This document shows positions 1 to 9,171 of a stretch of 64,000 nucleotides of DNA, in pieces. Source of the stretch: CAZJUP01 sp964549275 (GTDB taxonomy: Bacteria > Fidelibacterota > Marinisomatia > Marinisomatales > TCS55); contig CAZJUP010000007.1 of assembly GCA_964549275.1 (NCBI GenBank), positions 1 through 64,000 of the forward strand. Direction: 5' to 3'. Numbering within the stretch: the stretch's first letter is position 1; every line of letters starts with the position of its first letter. The notes below the pieces were generated by a model, which saw only the letters and a list, made by a program, of their open reading frames with translations, was not told the origin of the DNA and ran no database searches. A program made the position numbers and the translations under genes.

Positions 1-112
1 GCTCCGCTTCTTTCACAAACAGTCTTTGAGTTGCACTTAAGAGTTGAATTCAAGAACGCTTTTTATCCAAAATTTGAGTTTATAAATTTGCCCTTTAAAA
101 ATCGGAGTTAAA

Positions 113-895
113 ATGTCTGAATGGGTATTATTATTAGGTGGTTCAACTGGCCATGGTGCCGCCACAGCTAAACGATTGGCTAAAGATGGTTATGGTGTTA
201 TTGCGTTTCATTTCGACCGGGGTGAAGCAAAAAAGATTGCTGAAGAAACCATAGCTGAGGTAAATGAAATCACCGGCGGACGTTGCCATTATTTTAACAC
301 CAATGCCGCAGCAGAAGAAACGATGGACAAATATATTCCCCAAATCAAGGATATCACAGAAGGAAAACCTTTAAAACTTCTTCTGCATTCCATTGCTTTT
401 GGCACCACCACAAACCTGTTTGGCCATAAACCGGTGACCCAGCGTCAAATGGATATGACGGTTCACGTTATGGGAAACTCACTTTTATACTGGACGCAAA
501 AACTTTTTGCAGAAGAATTACTCGGACAAGGCTCCCGCGTCATGGGGCTGACCAGCGAAGGAAACTATTTAGCCATGGAAGGGTATGGTCCTGTCAGTGT
601 GGCTAAAGTTGCCATGGAAGCCATTATTCGCCAAATCGGGTGGGAGTTGGGTCAGTTTGGCATTACAGCGAATGCGGTTCAGGCCGGAGTAACGCCAACG
701 CGCGCACTAACAAAAATTACCGAAAATTGGGAAACCTGGGTAGAAAACACAAAAAAACGAAATCCCATGCGACGAACAACGACCCCGGATGATGTGGCGG
801 GAACCATTGCTATGCTTCTTCAGCCAGAAGCAGATTTTATTAATTGTTCCATTATATATTGCGACGGAGGAGAACACCGGTCCGGCTCATTTTAA
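113..895 (+). CDS. Enoyl-ACP-reductase-like short-chain dehydrogenase (FabI/FabL type)
   Basis: 260-residue SDR enzyme. The N-terminal Rossmann motif is a glycine-rich GGSTGHG at residues 9-15. The catalytic pair is Tyr158 and Lys165, separated by six residues (Y-x6-K), which is the enoyl-ACP reductase spacing rather than the Y-x3-K of classical SDRs. The C-terminal half (DGGEH near 252-256) also fits the SDR fold. The likely role is NAD(P)H-dependent reduction of an enoyl-thioester in fatty acid or polyketide synthesis. The start is an ATG preceded by GGAG. A methyltransferase follows 36 bases downstream. The exact substrate cannot be read from the sequence, and a FabI assignment is inference. 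Confidence 0.75.
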   Translation: MSEWVLLLGGSTGHGAATAKRLAKDGYGVIAFHFDRGEAKKIAEETIAEVNEITGGRCHYFNTNAAAEETMDKYIPQIKDITEGKPLKLLLHSIAFGTTTNLFGHKPVTQRQMDMTVHVMGNSLLYWTQKLFAEELLGQGSRVMGLTSEGNYLAMEGYGPVSVAKVAMEAIIRQIGWELGQFGITANAVQAGVTPTRALTKITENWETWVENTKKRNPMRRTTTPDDVAGTIAMLLQPEADFINCSIIYCDGGEHRSGSF

Positions 896-931
896 TATTC
901 GACGATTATCATATCTAACTCTGTTCCTTAA

Positions 932-1609
932 ATGAAATTGGATTCACCCTTTAACGCGGACAACACACAAGATGACGATTACCGTGCGGTGTCGCAATTT
1001 TATGATTTTTTTCTGGAACCTTTCATTCATCCTATTCGCAGGGCTGTGGTTGAAGCCATTCTTCACCTTCAGGCTAAAACTGTATTAGATCTTTGCTGTG
1101 GTACCGGAAAACAGCTTTCCATGCTTCCAGAAACAATTGATGCTGTTGGCGTTGATTTATCCCCGGCCATGTTAGCTGTTGCACAAAATAATGGGAATGT
1201 TAATTGCCGAAAAGAAGATGCCACTCAAACATCATTTCCAAGCCACTCATTTGATGTGGTGATGTCTCAGTTCGCCCTTCACGAGAAAGATCCCATAACG
1301 ATTCAAAAAAAACTTTCAGAGGTCAACCGGGTTCTAAAACCTCAAGGTCGTTTTATTGTGGTTGATTTTTCACTGCCGGTTTTCAACAGGCGTTTCAGCA
1401 AGATTTTTAATTGGGGAATTCGGCAAATTGAGCGTTTGGCAGGAGAAGACCATTTTTGCCACTATAAAGCTTGGATGGAAAACGGCGGCCTTTTTGGAAT
1501 TCTGAAGGAACACGGGTGGAATTGCCAATCAAAAAAAATGTATTATGGAGACAATATAGGGCTGGCTGTATTTAAATCGAATTTGAGCTTAGGAATCAGA
1601 TTGCCCTGA
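932..1609 (+). CDS. Class I SAM-dependent methyltransferase
   Basis: 225 residues. The SAM-binding motif I (VLDLCCGTGKQ, about residues 50-60) is followed by an acidic strand end (VGVDLSPAML) and a 'FDVVMSQFALHE' motif IV region, typical of the UbiE/methyltransferase-11 family. The substrate is unknown. It lies just downstream of the SDR gene in the same orientation and may be co-transcribed with it. Its last 21 bases overlap the end of the convergent lipoprotein gene. No clear Shine-Dalgarno precedes the ATG. Confidence 0.75.
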   Translation: MKLDSPFNADNTQDDDYRAVSQFYDFFLEPFIHPIRRAVVEAILHLQAKTVLDLCCGTGKQLSMLPETIDAVGVDLSPAMLAVAQNNGNVNCRKEDATQTSFPSHSFDVVMSQFALHEKDPITIQKKLSEVNRVLKPQGRFIVVDFSLPVFNRRFSKIFNWGIRQIERLAGEDHFCHYKAWMENGGLFGILKEHGWNCQSKKMYYGDNIGLAVFKSNLSLGIRLP

Positions 1610-1969
1610 TTCCAAAGATGCCCGTTTTTTGATCAAATCCACCAACTCATAATTGTCTTTAGTGGGTTGCATTTTAAAACAGATTTCTGCTTCATCTAGG
1701 GCATAATTCCACCAGCCTTTTTTTGTATACATCAAAGACAGGTTGTAATGAGCTTTACTTAAAGTCTGAAAGTCTTCACGACTGAGAGATTGGTAAGAGT
1801 CGGGGTAAAGTCGAGCTACTTCCCGAAACTCAAGTATGGCTTCTTCCACTAGCCCCTTTTTTGCATACCATTCTCCAAGCTTTAAATGGCGTTTTGGATC
1901 AGCGTTGCATCCGCTAAGGATTAGAACCGCAAGGGATATCATCATTAGTCTGTAAGGAGTAAATTTCAT
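1589..1969 (-). CDS. Small TPR lipoprotein
   Basis: About 126 residues. A signal peptide ends in a lipobox (LSGC, with Cys near residue 21), so this should be an envelope lipoprotein. The rest forms roughly two TPR-like helical pairs ('LGEWYAKKGLVEEAI' and 'AHYNLSLMYTKKGWWNYAL'), which normally mediate protein-protein contacts. A GTG lies one codon upstream, but I chose the ATG because an AGAGGA sits about seven bases before it. The partner is unknown. It overlaps the convergent methyltransferase gene by 21 bases. Confidence 0.7.
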   Translation of the reverse strand: MKFTPYRLMMISLAVLILSGCNADPKRHLKLGEWYAKKGLVEEAILEFREVARLYPDSYQSLSREDFQTLSKAHYNLSLMYTKKGWWNYALDEAEICFKMQPTKDNYELVDLIKKRASLESGQSDS

Positions 1970-2027
1970 CACTTTATCCTCTCAAAATTGCAAAGAGGTA
2001 ATCTCCAATGCAAGTAAAAAGGTTGCT

Positions 2028-3281
2028 TTATGCCGGAATGTTCTCATGGTTAGGGTCCTTTACCATAAATATTAACAGAAGGATTCCAATAATCATAAAT
2101 ATAGTAATCCCTTTAAAAATGGTCAAAATTCCAAGGATTCTGATCAGTGTTCCACTGAGAATTAAGGCTATAATCACAAATGGAGCCAATACCGTGTCCG
2201 TTAGGGCCAGATAAATTTTACTGTCGCCTTTTTCCCCGGCAAAATCATAAACAATAGCCATCATAGCTGGAAGAAAAGCACCTTGAGCTACACCTAAAAA
2301 GATAAAAATAGCGTACACCCAAACCATTGATGATGCCATCAATGCTGTTATCAGTGCAGCCAATTGAAAGCTAAAGGATAATATTAGGCCGGATTTATGC
2401 CCAAACTTGTCTCCAATTTTTCCTGCAGAAAAACTTCCAATACCAAAAGCCGCTACTTTAGTCGCTGTGAGCAACCCTGCTTCACTGATTTCAAATTGAA
2501 ATGCTTGCTGAGCCTGAACCACAAACAGACTTACAGCTGGGAATTGTGCTGTTAGAAAAACCCTGCTATAAATATACCGCCTGTAATTTTGATTCGATTT
2601 TAAAATATGCTTCACATCGCGGACAAAACCCCTTACACTTCTATGGGGTTGAATTTCTTTTGGAGTATTCACCCGATATCCAAAAAAGAGAAGGGTTCCA
2701 AAAAATATAGAAACAAATGCAATTAAAAACCCCCAGCCAAAATTCACTGGAAATTCCAGAGAACTACCCAATAGCTCCTTGGCTAAAATACCACCGATAA
2801 ACCCCCCAAAGCTATTTCCTATAAATGAAATACCGAGAAATGTGCCCCTCTTTTTCTTTTGTGTAACGTGTTTTAAAAAATTAGCCCAAATAGGAATAAT
2901 AAACCCAACGGCCAATCCATACAGAATAAAACACATGTAATAAAATACCCATGCTCCCGGTCCTGTAGGAGCGATGAATGCAAAAATGAAGCCTGCAATA
3001 AATATAGGAGGCCACACCAGGATATGAACCCCCACAACAGACAATTTGATATTTCGAATATTTCGACCAAGAAAGGCAGACAAAAGACCTGGGCCTGCCA
3101 ACAGGACGTAAAACAGTCCTGCAAGTGAACCCACAATCCCCAATGGAGCTCCAAGTTGAGTTAAAAAAAGCGGTAAAATTGTTGCTGCATCATGAAAAGC
3201 AACTGCAAAACCCCACGAAAATTCATGGCCGATATTTAACGTAAGATTATGACGATGATCGCTACGGCTGAGTTTGGGCAC
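2028..3281 (-). CDS. MFS transporter
   Basis: 417 residues with about twelve hydrophobic segments, in two six-helix halves joined by a basic cytoplasmic loop around residues 200-225, as in the major facilitator superfamily. The second half contains 'GKIGDKFGHKSGL', which matches the MFS loop 8-9 signature, the counterpart of the loop 2-3 motif. The start is GTG with AGGA about eight bases upstream. The gene overlaps the end of the upstream DMT-transporter gene by 20 bases, so the two are probably co-translated. The substrate is not predictable. Confidence 0.8.
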   Translation of the reverse strand: MPKLSRSDHRHNLTLNIGHEFSWGFAVAFHDAATILPLFLTQLGAPLGIVGSLAGLFYVLLAGPGLLSAFLGRNIRNIKLSVVGVHILVWPPIFIAGFIFAFIAPTGPGAWVFYYMCFILYGLAVGFIIPIWANFLKHVTQKKKRGTFLGISFIGNSFGGFIGGILAKELLGSSLEFPVNFGWGFLIAFVSIFFGTLLFFGYRVNTPKEIQPHRSVRGFVRDVKHILKSNQNYRRYIYSRVFLTAQFPAVSLFVVQAQQAFQFEISEAGLLTATKVAAFGIGSFSAGKIGDKFGHKSGLILSFSFQLAALITALMASSMVWVYAIFIFLGVAQGAFLPAMMAIVYDFAGEKGDSKIYLALTDTVLAPFVIIALILSGTLIRILGILTIFKGITIFMIIGILLLIFMVKDPNHENIPA

Positions 3282-4170
3282 GGTTGTTTTCCTGGGTCAG
3301 TAATATAATTGATGTTAATAACAGTATTGCACCAACCCACTGGGAAGACTGCAATACCTGTCCCCGAACAAACCAATCAAAGGCCACAGCAGACAAAGGC
3401 CAAAATAATTCATACAAAGTGACATGAGATGCTGGCAAATGATTGAGTCCGTAATAATAAATAAACAGAGCAATTGAACCGGTGGAAACCACAATCAACA
3501 AAATGGTTCCCCATTGTGGCCAGGATAGATTTCTCATAACACCGGATTGTCCGGTAGAGACAAGAACAAACAAAGCAATCACAGCTGTTACCGTGAGGCG
3601 AAGAGCCGTAACGGTAGAGAAAGATAAGCGCTTTAAAGCATGTTTTCCTAAAACGGTGGAACTCCCCCAACTGAAAGCCGCTAACAAAGCCAGTAGCGCC
3701 GCTATAAGAGTTTTATCATCCCATTCCGCGATGGGATGAGATCCAAAGGTAACCAAATATCCCCCAGCAATAGCCCCGGCGGCCAGTAGAGTAAATCTTT
3801 TAGTGATGGGTTCTTTTAATATGACTGCGGCCAAGGCAATAGCAAACAGTGGTTGAAATTTTTGAAGGATGACAACAACGGATAAATCTATATACTGAAT
3901 ATAGCTCAAAGCTTTGGTGTAAAAGAATGTGCCCAAAATTCCACCACAAACACTTATCCACAATACAGACACCCAAGTTCTCTGGTTTACCTGACTAACT
4001 TCTTTCCACCCTTTCAACAGCAGAGGGAGAAAAAGAACTGCTCCTAACGCATGTTCTAAAGCAACAATAGTAAAGGAAGGGATGGCGCTTAAGTTTTGAC
4101 GCAAGAACCCGTCAAAACTCCACAGGGTTGCAGCAAGAATAATAGCCAGTGGCGGGAGATATTTTTTCAT
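3262..4170 (-). CDS. EamA/DMT-family transporter
   Basis: 302 residues with about ten transmembrane helices in two homologous five-helix EamA halves (about 5-140 and 155-295). Drug/metabolite transporters of this type move small metabolites or amino acids across the inner membrane. The substrate is unknown. It is the first gene of a two-gene transporter unit with the downstream MFS gene, which it overlaps by 20 bases. A second, unrelated-context EamA gene occurs near 54.9 kb. Confidence 0.8.
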   Translation of the reverse strand: MKKYLPPLAIILAATLWSFDGFLRQNLSAIPSFTIVALEHALGAVLFLPLLLKGWKEVSQVNQRTWVSVLWISVCGGILGTFFYTKALSYIQYIDLSVVVILQKFQPLFAIALAAVILKEPITKRFTLLAAGAIAGGYLVTFGSHPIAEWDDKTLIAALLALLAAFSWGSSTVLGKHALKRLSFSTVTALRLTVTAVIALFVLVSTGQSGVMRNLSWPQWGTILLIVVSTGSIALFIYYYGLNHLPASHVTLYELFWPLSAVAFDWFVRGQVLQSSQWVGAILLLTSIILLTQENNRAQTQP

Positions 4171-4220
4171 GGTAGAAAGTTACAGTACCCTGCTCCCATT
4201 AAAACAGGAGATAAATATAG

Positions 4221-4293
4221 TGGGCCCACAGGGATTCGAACCCCGAACCAACAGATTATGAGTCTGCTGCTCTAACCGTTGAGCTATGGGCCC
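4221..4293 (-). tRNA. tRNA with CAU anticodon (probably Ile2, alternatively elongator Met)
   Basis: A 73-base cloverleaf on the minus strand. The 7-bp acceptor stem starts GGGCCCA, the anticodon stem is GCAGA/TCTGT around the loop CTCATAA, the T-loop is TTCGAAT and the discriminator base is A. CCA is not encoded. The C4:G69 and C5:G68 acceptor pairs resemble tRNA-Ile2, which TilS modifies to lysidine, more than E. coli elongator Met. The body also resembles E. coli Ile2. The identity stays provisional because the anticodon is shared. Confidence 0.93.
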
Positions 4294-4379
4294 AAAATGG
4301 GTGTGGAATTTAAGGGTTAAATTCTAGGTAAGAGACACAAATTCAACCATAAAAACCAAAATCATCGTAAATTAGTGAT

Positions 4380-5072
4380 ATGTGCGGACGAAAAACACTC
4401 ACCCGGGATATGCGATCTATCATCGAAGAGTTGGCCATCGAAGAATGGCAAGATCCGGAAGGGTATATTCCCAGTTATAATATTGCCCCTACACAACTGT
4501 CCCCAATTCTCATCCATGATTCTCATCGAAAAGTGAAACCTATGAAGTGGGGGCTTATTCCCTCATGGACCAAAGAAGCATCAATCGGGTCAAAAATGAT
4601 CAATGCCCGGGCAGAAACACTTTTAGAAAAACCTTCTTTTCAAAATTTGGTCCCCAAACAGCGTTGTATCGTTATATCAGATGGATACTACGAATGGAAA
4701 AAATCAGGCAAGCAATCCATTCCCTATTATATCAAACATCCGGAAAATAAGCTTTTACCCATGGCCGGACTTTGGAGCACATGGGATTCGCCGGAAAAAA
4801 AACGAATATTCTCATACACCGTTATCACCACCACTCCGGCAACGTCCATTGCCCATATTCATAATCGAATGCCCGTGATTTTAAAAAACGCTGATTTTGA
4901 CATTTGGCTTAAATCAGATACCCATTCAACCCAGAAGGCTGTAACGCTTCTAAATCCATATTTTGTTAACTTGGACTGGTATCCTGTTTCATCTTATGTT
5001 AATTCGACCCACAATAATTCACCGGACTGTAACCGGCCTGCAAATCCCGAATCAAACCTGAGATTATTTTAA
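4380..5072 (+). CDS. SRAP-domain protein (HMCES/YedK family)
   Basis: 230 residues. The mature protein would begin with Cys2 (MCGR) after methionine removal. This Cys forms a thiazolidine crosslink with abasic sites in single-stranded DNA in this family. The other family residues are present: Asn75 in NARAET, Glu105 in GYYEW and His161 in IHNRMP. It should shield abasic sites during replication. The ORF start is fixed by the need for Cys2. It stands alone between the tRNA and the TonB receptor. Confidence 0.9.
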   Translation: MCGRKTLTRDMRSIIEELAIEEWQDPEGYIPSYNIAPTQLSPILIHDSHRKVKPMKWGLIPSWTKEASIGSKMINARAETLLEKPSFQNLVPKQRCIVISDGYYEWKKSGKQSIPYYIKHPENKLLPMAGLWSTWDSPEKKRIFSYTVITTTPATSIAHIHNRMPVILKNADFDIWLKSDTHSTQKAVTLLNPYFVNLDWYPVSSYVNSTHNNSPDCNRPANPESNLRLF

Positions 5073-5223
5073 TAAAAAACAGGGCAAATATTAATATTTT
5101 GTAACTAATGGATTTTTCTTGCTACAAACAGACCTTTTTAACCAATTTCCATGAACTCAAGTGTCCAACCTCGGATCATTTAAGTGAAAAAAGATAAATA
5201 TCATAACATTTCGACGGCAAAAT

Positions 5224-5265
5224 GGGGGATGTCCCCCTTGAGTTGCCCTGTGGGATTCTCCCACA
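5224..5265 (+). promoter_or_regulatory. Tandem hairpins in the TonB-receptor leader
   Basis: Two perfect hairpins lie 38-79 bases before the receptor start. The first is GGGGG/CCCCC with an ATGT loop (5224-5237). The second is TGTGGGA/TCCCACA with a TTC loop (5249-5265). Neither is followed by a T-run, so they are not simple terminators. They could stabilise the mRNA or regulate translation. The role is inferred only from structure and position. Confidence 0.4.
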
Positions 5266-5302
5266 ATTCAATCAATCTAAATCGTAAATCAAGGAGTTCA
5301 AT

Positions 5303-8128
5303 ATGAATAGAACTGCACGAGTTCTAACCCTGTTCCTCCTGCCACTAACCCTGTTTGCGCAACATTCCGTATCCGGTACGGTTACTGATGCTGGCACAGG
5401 TGAGGGCCTTCCTGGCGCTAATGTGGTTGTTGATGGAACAAGTATGGGTGCCGCTGCTGATGCAGAGGGCGCTTTTACTATCTCAAACGTCCCTGCCGGG
5501 ACTTATACAGTAACAGCTTCCGTAATCGGATATGCCAACGTAAGCAAATCTGTAAATGTTTCCGGTGATGTGACAGTTAACTTTGCCTTGGAAACTTCGG
5601 CATTGGAACTGTCTGCATTAGAGGTTTTGGCTTCCCGTGCGGGTGAAAAAACCCCTGTGGCCTATACCAATGTAACAAAAGCAGAAATGGAAGCCCGTCT
5701 GGGTTCTCAGGATATCCCCATGGTATTAAACACCACACCCAGTGTTTATGCAACACAACAAGGTGGCGGTGCCGGGGATGCCCGTATCAATGTTCGCGGA
5801 TTTAACCAGCGGAATGTTGCCGTTATGATTAATGGTGTTCCCCAGAATGATATGGAAAATGGCTGGGTCTATTGGTCTAACTGGGATGGTGTTGGTGATG
5901 CCACTTCCTCAATCCAGATGCAGCGCGGATTGTCTGCTGTAAACTTGGCTACCCCTTCCATTGGTGGAACCATGAATATCATCACCGACCCGACAGCTTT
6001 GAAACGCGGCGGAAAATTCAAACAAGAGTTTGGTGCCGGTAGCTTCTTAAAAACGACGGTCAACTACAATACCGGCTTAATTGGTGACAAACTTGCCTTA
6101 AGCGGAACCATTGTCCGTAAAACAGGCGAAGGAATTATCGATAAAACCTGGACAGATGCATGGGCTTACTATTTTGGCGCAAGCTATGCGGTAAGTGAAA
6201 AAAACCGTTTTGAGCTTTATGCCATCGGAGCTCCCCAGCGCCACGGTCAAAATCTGTATAAGCAAAATGCCGGTGTTTATGATCCTGACTTTTCTAAAGA
6301 AATGGACGGATACGATGCTGAAGCAATTTGGAACGGTAAAAGCTATCCTGATTCAGAAGGTGAATTTACTGCGCCTGAAAATATTGATGGTTATTCCGGC
6401 GACCCGCGGTTGTTCAACCAAAACTGGGCTCCTGTTAGCTCCAGCTACAAAGGCCAGCAATATTGGTATATGTATGGTGCCCGCACAACTGACCGCCACG
6501 ATCCGAATTTCCTGAATGAAAGGGAAAACTTCTTCCATAAACCTCTCGTTAACCTGAACCACTTCCTGACCATTAATGATAAAATGAGACTTTCATCTAT
6601 TGCTTACTGGTCTGGCGGCTCAGGGGGCGGCACCGGAACCTATGGGAAAATTGTAACACGGGATGCAACAGGTAAAGGTGATGATGCACCCGGAAAACAC
6701 AAGTTTTACTATGGTCCTTCTCCCTGGACTCGTGACTGGGATGCCACCATTGCCATCAACCAGGGAACGGACTATCATTTCCAAGGTGCAGACAAAACAA
6801 AGCCCGCAGGGCAATCCATTGGTATCTTAAGAAACAGTATTAACCGCCAATGGACCATCGGTGCAATTTCGAAATTGAACTACGACCTCAGTGATGCGGT
6901 AAAGCTACAGTTCGGGATTGATTGGCGGACAGCCGGTATTGAGCATGCCCGAGAAGTTCGCGACCTTCTTGGTGGCGATTACTATGTGGATTATGCCGAT
7001 GATAATTTTCCTGATGGTAAAGAAGTTAAGTTGGGTGATATTATTGCCTACCATAACGAAACAACAGTGGACTGGTTAGGGTTCTATGGGCAGGCTGCAT
7101 ACAATGCCGGGCCGATTTCGGCTTATGGAATGGTCGGACGCTCTTCTATTGCCTACTCTTACCAAGACCACTTTACTGTTGCTGATAAGAAAATTGTCGC
7201 TGACCCCATTGCTGCCATCCAAATGAAAGGTGGCGCTATGTACACCATGAGCGATAATCTCAGTGTTTTTGGAAACTTTGGTATTGTAGAAAAACCCCCC
7301 ATCATGGATAATGTGATTTACTTTGATGGTACAGTTACTTCAAACCCCATTAACGAGAAGTTTGTCAGTACTGAATTTGGTGCAAACTATAAAGCATCTA
7401 AAATGGCTGCCAAGGTCAGTTATTATAACACACAGTGGAAAGACAGAAACCTGACAAAATCCGTCACCTCCGGACAAGGATCAAGCGGGGATACGGATGT
7501 TATCTTCTTGACCGGTGTTAACCAGAGTCATAGCGGTATTGAAGCCGAAGGGTCCTTTCAGGTTATGGATATGCTTCGTTTGGATTTTGCCGCTTCTTTT
7601 GGAAACTGGACATTTGCTGATGATGCAAAAGGTGATTACCAGGAGGATGAATTCAACGAAGAGGGTCAGGTCATTGGTGTAAAAACAACACCGTATGAAT
7701 ATGCCCTTAAAGACCTTTGGGTAGGCGACATGCCCCAAACCGCCATGGTGTTTGGTGCTACACTTACTCCAATCTCCGGATTAAAAGTTCAAGTCTTATT
7801 CAACCAATATGACAAAAACTATGCCGACTGGAGCCCTGCCGCTCGTGAAATCAAAAGCGGAAAAGATCCGGATAGAGAACAGGTTTGGATGGCGCCGGGA
7901 TACAATAAAATGGATCTCCACGCCTACTACAACCTCCCCGTTGCTTTGGGGAATACAAAACTGCAGGCTTTTGTTCATGTCTTTAACCTGACGGATGCAG
8001 TCTATATTCAGGATGCTACAGATAACAGTCAGTATAATGCATTTGATAAAGACCATGATGCAGACAGCGCCGAAGTTTTCTTTGGTACGCCTCGTTACTT
8101 TAACGCAGGTCTGTCGGTTCGATTCTAA
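5303..8128 (+). CDS. TonB-dependent outer-membrane receptor with carboxypeptidase-regulatory domain
   Basis: 941 residues. It has a signal peptide (1 to about 20), then a CarboxypepD_reg-like beta-sandwich (about 22-95: 'SVSGTVTDAGTGEGLPGANV'), a plug domain (about 110-225, containing 'INVRGFNQRNVAVMINGVP') and a long beta-barrel ending in aromatic Phe ('AGLSVRF'). It imports an unknown ligand across the outer membrane using TonB energy. TonB and ExbBD are encoded at 22.2-24.2 kb. AAGGAG lies just before the ATG. It is monocistronic, with hairpins in the leader and a strong terminator after the stop. There is no SusD partner, so a glycan substrate is not indicated. Confidence 0.92.
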   Translation: MNRTARVLTLFLLPLTLFAQHSVSGTVTDAGTGEGLPGANVVVDGTSMGAAADAEGAFTISNVPAGTYTVTASVIGYANVSKSVNVSGDVTVNFALETSALELSALEVLASRAGEKTPVAYTNVTKAEMEARLGSQDIPMVLNTTPSVYATQQGGGAGDARINVRGFNQRNVAVMINGVPQNDMENGWVYWSNWDGVGDATSSIQMQRGLSAVNLATPSIGGTMNIITDPTALKRGGKFKQEFGAGSFLKTTVNYNTGLIGDKLALSGTIVRKTGEGIIDKTWTDAWAYYFGASYAVSEKNRFELYAIGAPQRHGQNLYKQNAGVYDPDFSKEMDGYDAEAIWNGKSYPDSEGEFTAPENIDGYSGDPRLFNQNWAPVSSSYKGQQYWYMYGARTTDRHDPNFLNERENFFHKPLVNLNHFLTINDKMRLSSIAYWSGGSGGGTGTYGKIVTRDATGKGDDAPGKHKFYYGPSPWTRDWDATIAINQGTDYHFQGADKTKPAGQSIGILRNSINRQWTIGAISKLNYDLSDAVKLQFGIDWRTAGIEHAREVRDLLGGDYYVDYADDNFPDGKEVKLGDIIAYHNETTVDWLGFYGQAAYNAGPISAYGMVGRSSIAYSYQDHFTVADKKIVADPIAAIQMKGGAMYTMSDNLSVFGNFGIVEKPPIMDNVIYFDGTVTSNPINEKFVSTEFGANYKASKMAAKVSYYNTQWKDRNLTKSVTSGQGSSGDTDVIFLTGVNQSHSGIEAEGSFQVMDMLRLDFAASFGNWTFADDAKGDYQEDEFNEEGQVIGVKTTPYEYALKDLWVGDMPQTAMVFGATLTPISGLKVQVLFNQYDKNYADWSPAAREIKSGKDPDREQVWMAPGYNKMDLHAYYNLPVALGNTKLQAFVHVFNLTDAVYIQDATDNSQYNAFDKDHDADSAEVFFGTPRYFNAGLSVRF

Positions 8129-8158
8129 TTTAGACTAGTAGAATACGACGCATAGCAT

Positions 8159-8190
8159 AAAAAAGCCCCCTGGTTTCAGGGGGCTTTTTT
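8159..8190 (+). terminator. Rho-independent terminator (bidirectional)
   Basis: A 14-bp perfect stem (A6-GCCCCCTG with CAGGGGGC-T6) around a GTTT loop lies 30 bases after the TonB-receptor stop. The A-run and T-run are symmetric, so it can also end transcription of the convergent minus-strand gene that stops at 8245. Confidence 0.93.
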
Positions 8191-8244
8191 ATACCTTCAT
8201 CATTGAGTTTTGGGGATTATTCATCTGTCAGGTTTTTTATTTTC

Positions 8245-9171
8245 TTATTTTCTGGAAGATTGAGGTTGATTTACTATACGACGTTCAATAACGTCTCCTT
8301 TACCATCCAGTTGAGTGATAATCATTTCTTCGACCCCTGGAGGATATTCATACCGAATTTCTCGAGTCATAACATTATGGGCATTGTAATAGGTAATTTT
8401 ACTCGCTTCTTTTTTCGATCGATAGAAAATTTTATGGCTTCCTACTTGAACAGAATCCGCTCGGCTATACCGTGATATTACAGATCCGTTCCCATATTTA
8501 AATTCATAGAAATACACCAAATCACCGTGATGGTCTAGCACTTTAACAGCCTCAGGTTTAAAACGATTATTTACTTTAATCCGTGCCCGCCATCCCGGAC
8601 GCATTTCACTTAAATCCGGAGCATACAAATATTTATCCAAAATACTCAATGGGCGACGCATGTGAAATTCTAGATCATATTCTGTCGTTTTACCCTCTTC
8701 ATCCCAAATCATATGGTAGGTCCAAAGACGAATTCCCCTTCTGTTAAAATATTCCACATCCTTCACACGTCCCTGAGAATCTAAAGCTGCTCTATAATGA
8801 TTTTTTCCCCTGGCTTCTTTTTTTGTAATCCCCTCCAACAATTCCTGCTTTCGAGGGTTCCATTTTTTATATAGTAATTTTAGTTTAGACGCTCTTTTTT
8901 CCCGGGGGAAACTTTTATCCCAGGGCGCAGGAATATATTCTACAGATTTCAATTCGCCGGACGGTTTATATGTGGCTTTGAAATGCGGTTGACCTTTAAC
9001 TGATTTGTGGGGGACATCTTTTTTGAGCAATTTTTCTCTAGTCAGCGAGGTTGGATAATATTTTATAACCTGTTCACCCAGAGCACTGTCGATGGATACG
9101 GATTTGGGGGATTGAGCGATCAATAAAGGAATACCAATAATATAAAATATAATACACCGGAAGGGGGTCAT
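8245..9171 (-). CDS. Secreted protein of unknown function
   Basis: About 308 residues. I placed the start at the ATG at 9171 because it overlaps the upstream stop as ATGA and gives a clean signal peptide (MTPFRCIIFYIIGIPLLIAQ). A longer reading up to 9228 would bury this inside the previous gene. The mature part is charged and rich in beta-strand with repeated Tyr/Lys stretches such as 'VKDVEYFNRRG' and 'KITYYNAHNVMTREI', resembling the RHS/MORN-like sheets of toxin-immunity or export proteins only superficially. I do not recognise the family. It is translationally coupled to a PEGA-like gene and then to dnaG. Confidence 0.6.
   Translation of the reverse strand: MTPFRCIIFYIIGIPLLIAQSPKSVSIDSALGEQVIKYYPTSLTREKLLKKDVPHKSVKGQPHFKATYKPSGELKSVEYIPAPWDKSFPREKRASKLKLLYKKWNPRKQELLEGITKKEARGKNHYRAALDSQGRVKDVEYFNRRGIRLWTYHMIWDEEGKTTEYDLEFHMRRPLSILDKYLYAPDLSEMRPGWRARIKVNNRFKPEAVKVLDHHGDLVYFYEFKYGNGSVISRYSRADSVQVGSHKIFYRSKKEASKITYYNAHNVMTREIRYEYPPGVEEMIITQLDGKGDVIERRIVNQPQSSRK

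Noticed and set aside
1..112. Partial gene at the left edge
   Set aside because: No open frame of useful length crosses the edge. It reads as an intergenic leader of the SDR gene.
3482..3739. Plus-strand open frame opposite the EamA gene
   Set aside because: It is an antisense shadow of a clear transporter gene, with no start signal or recognisable domain.
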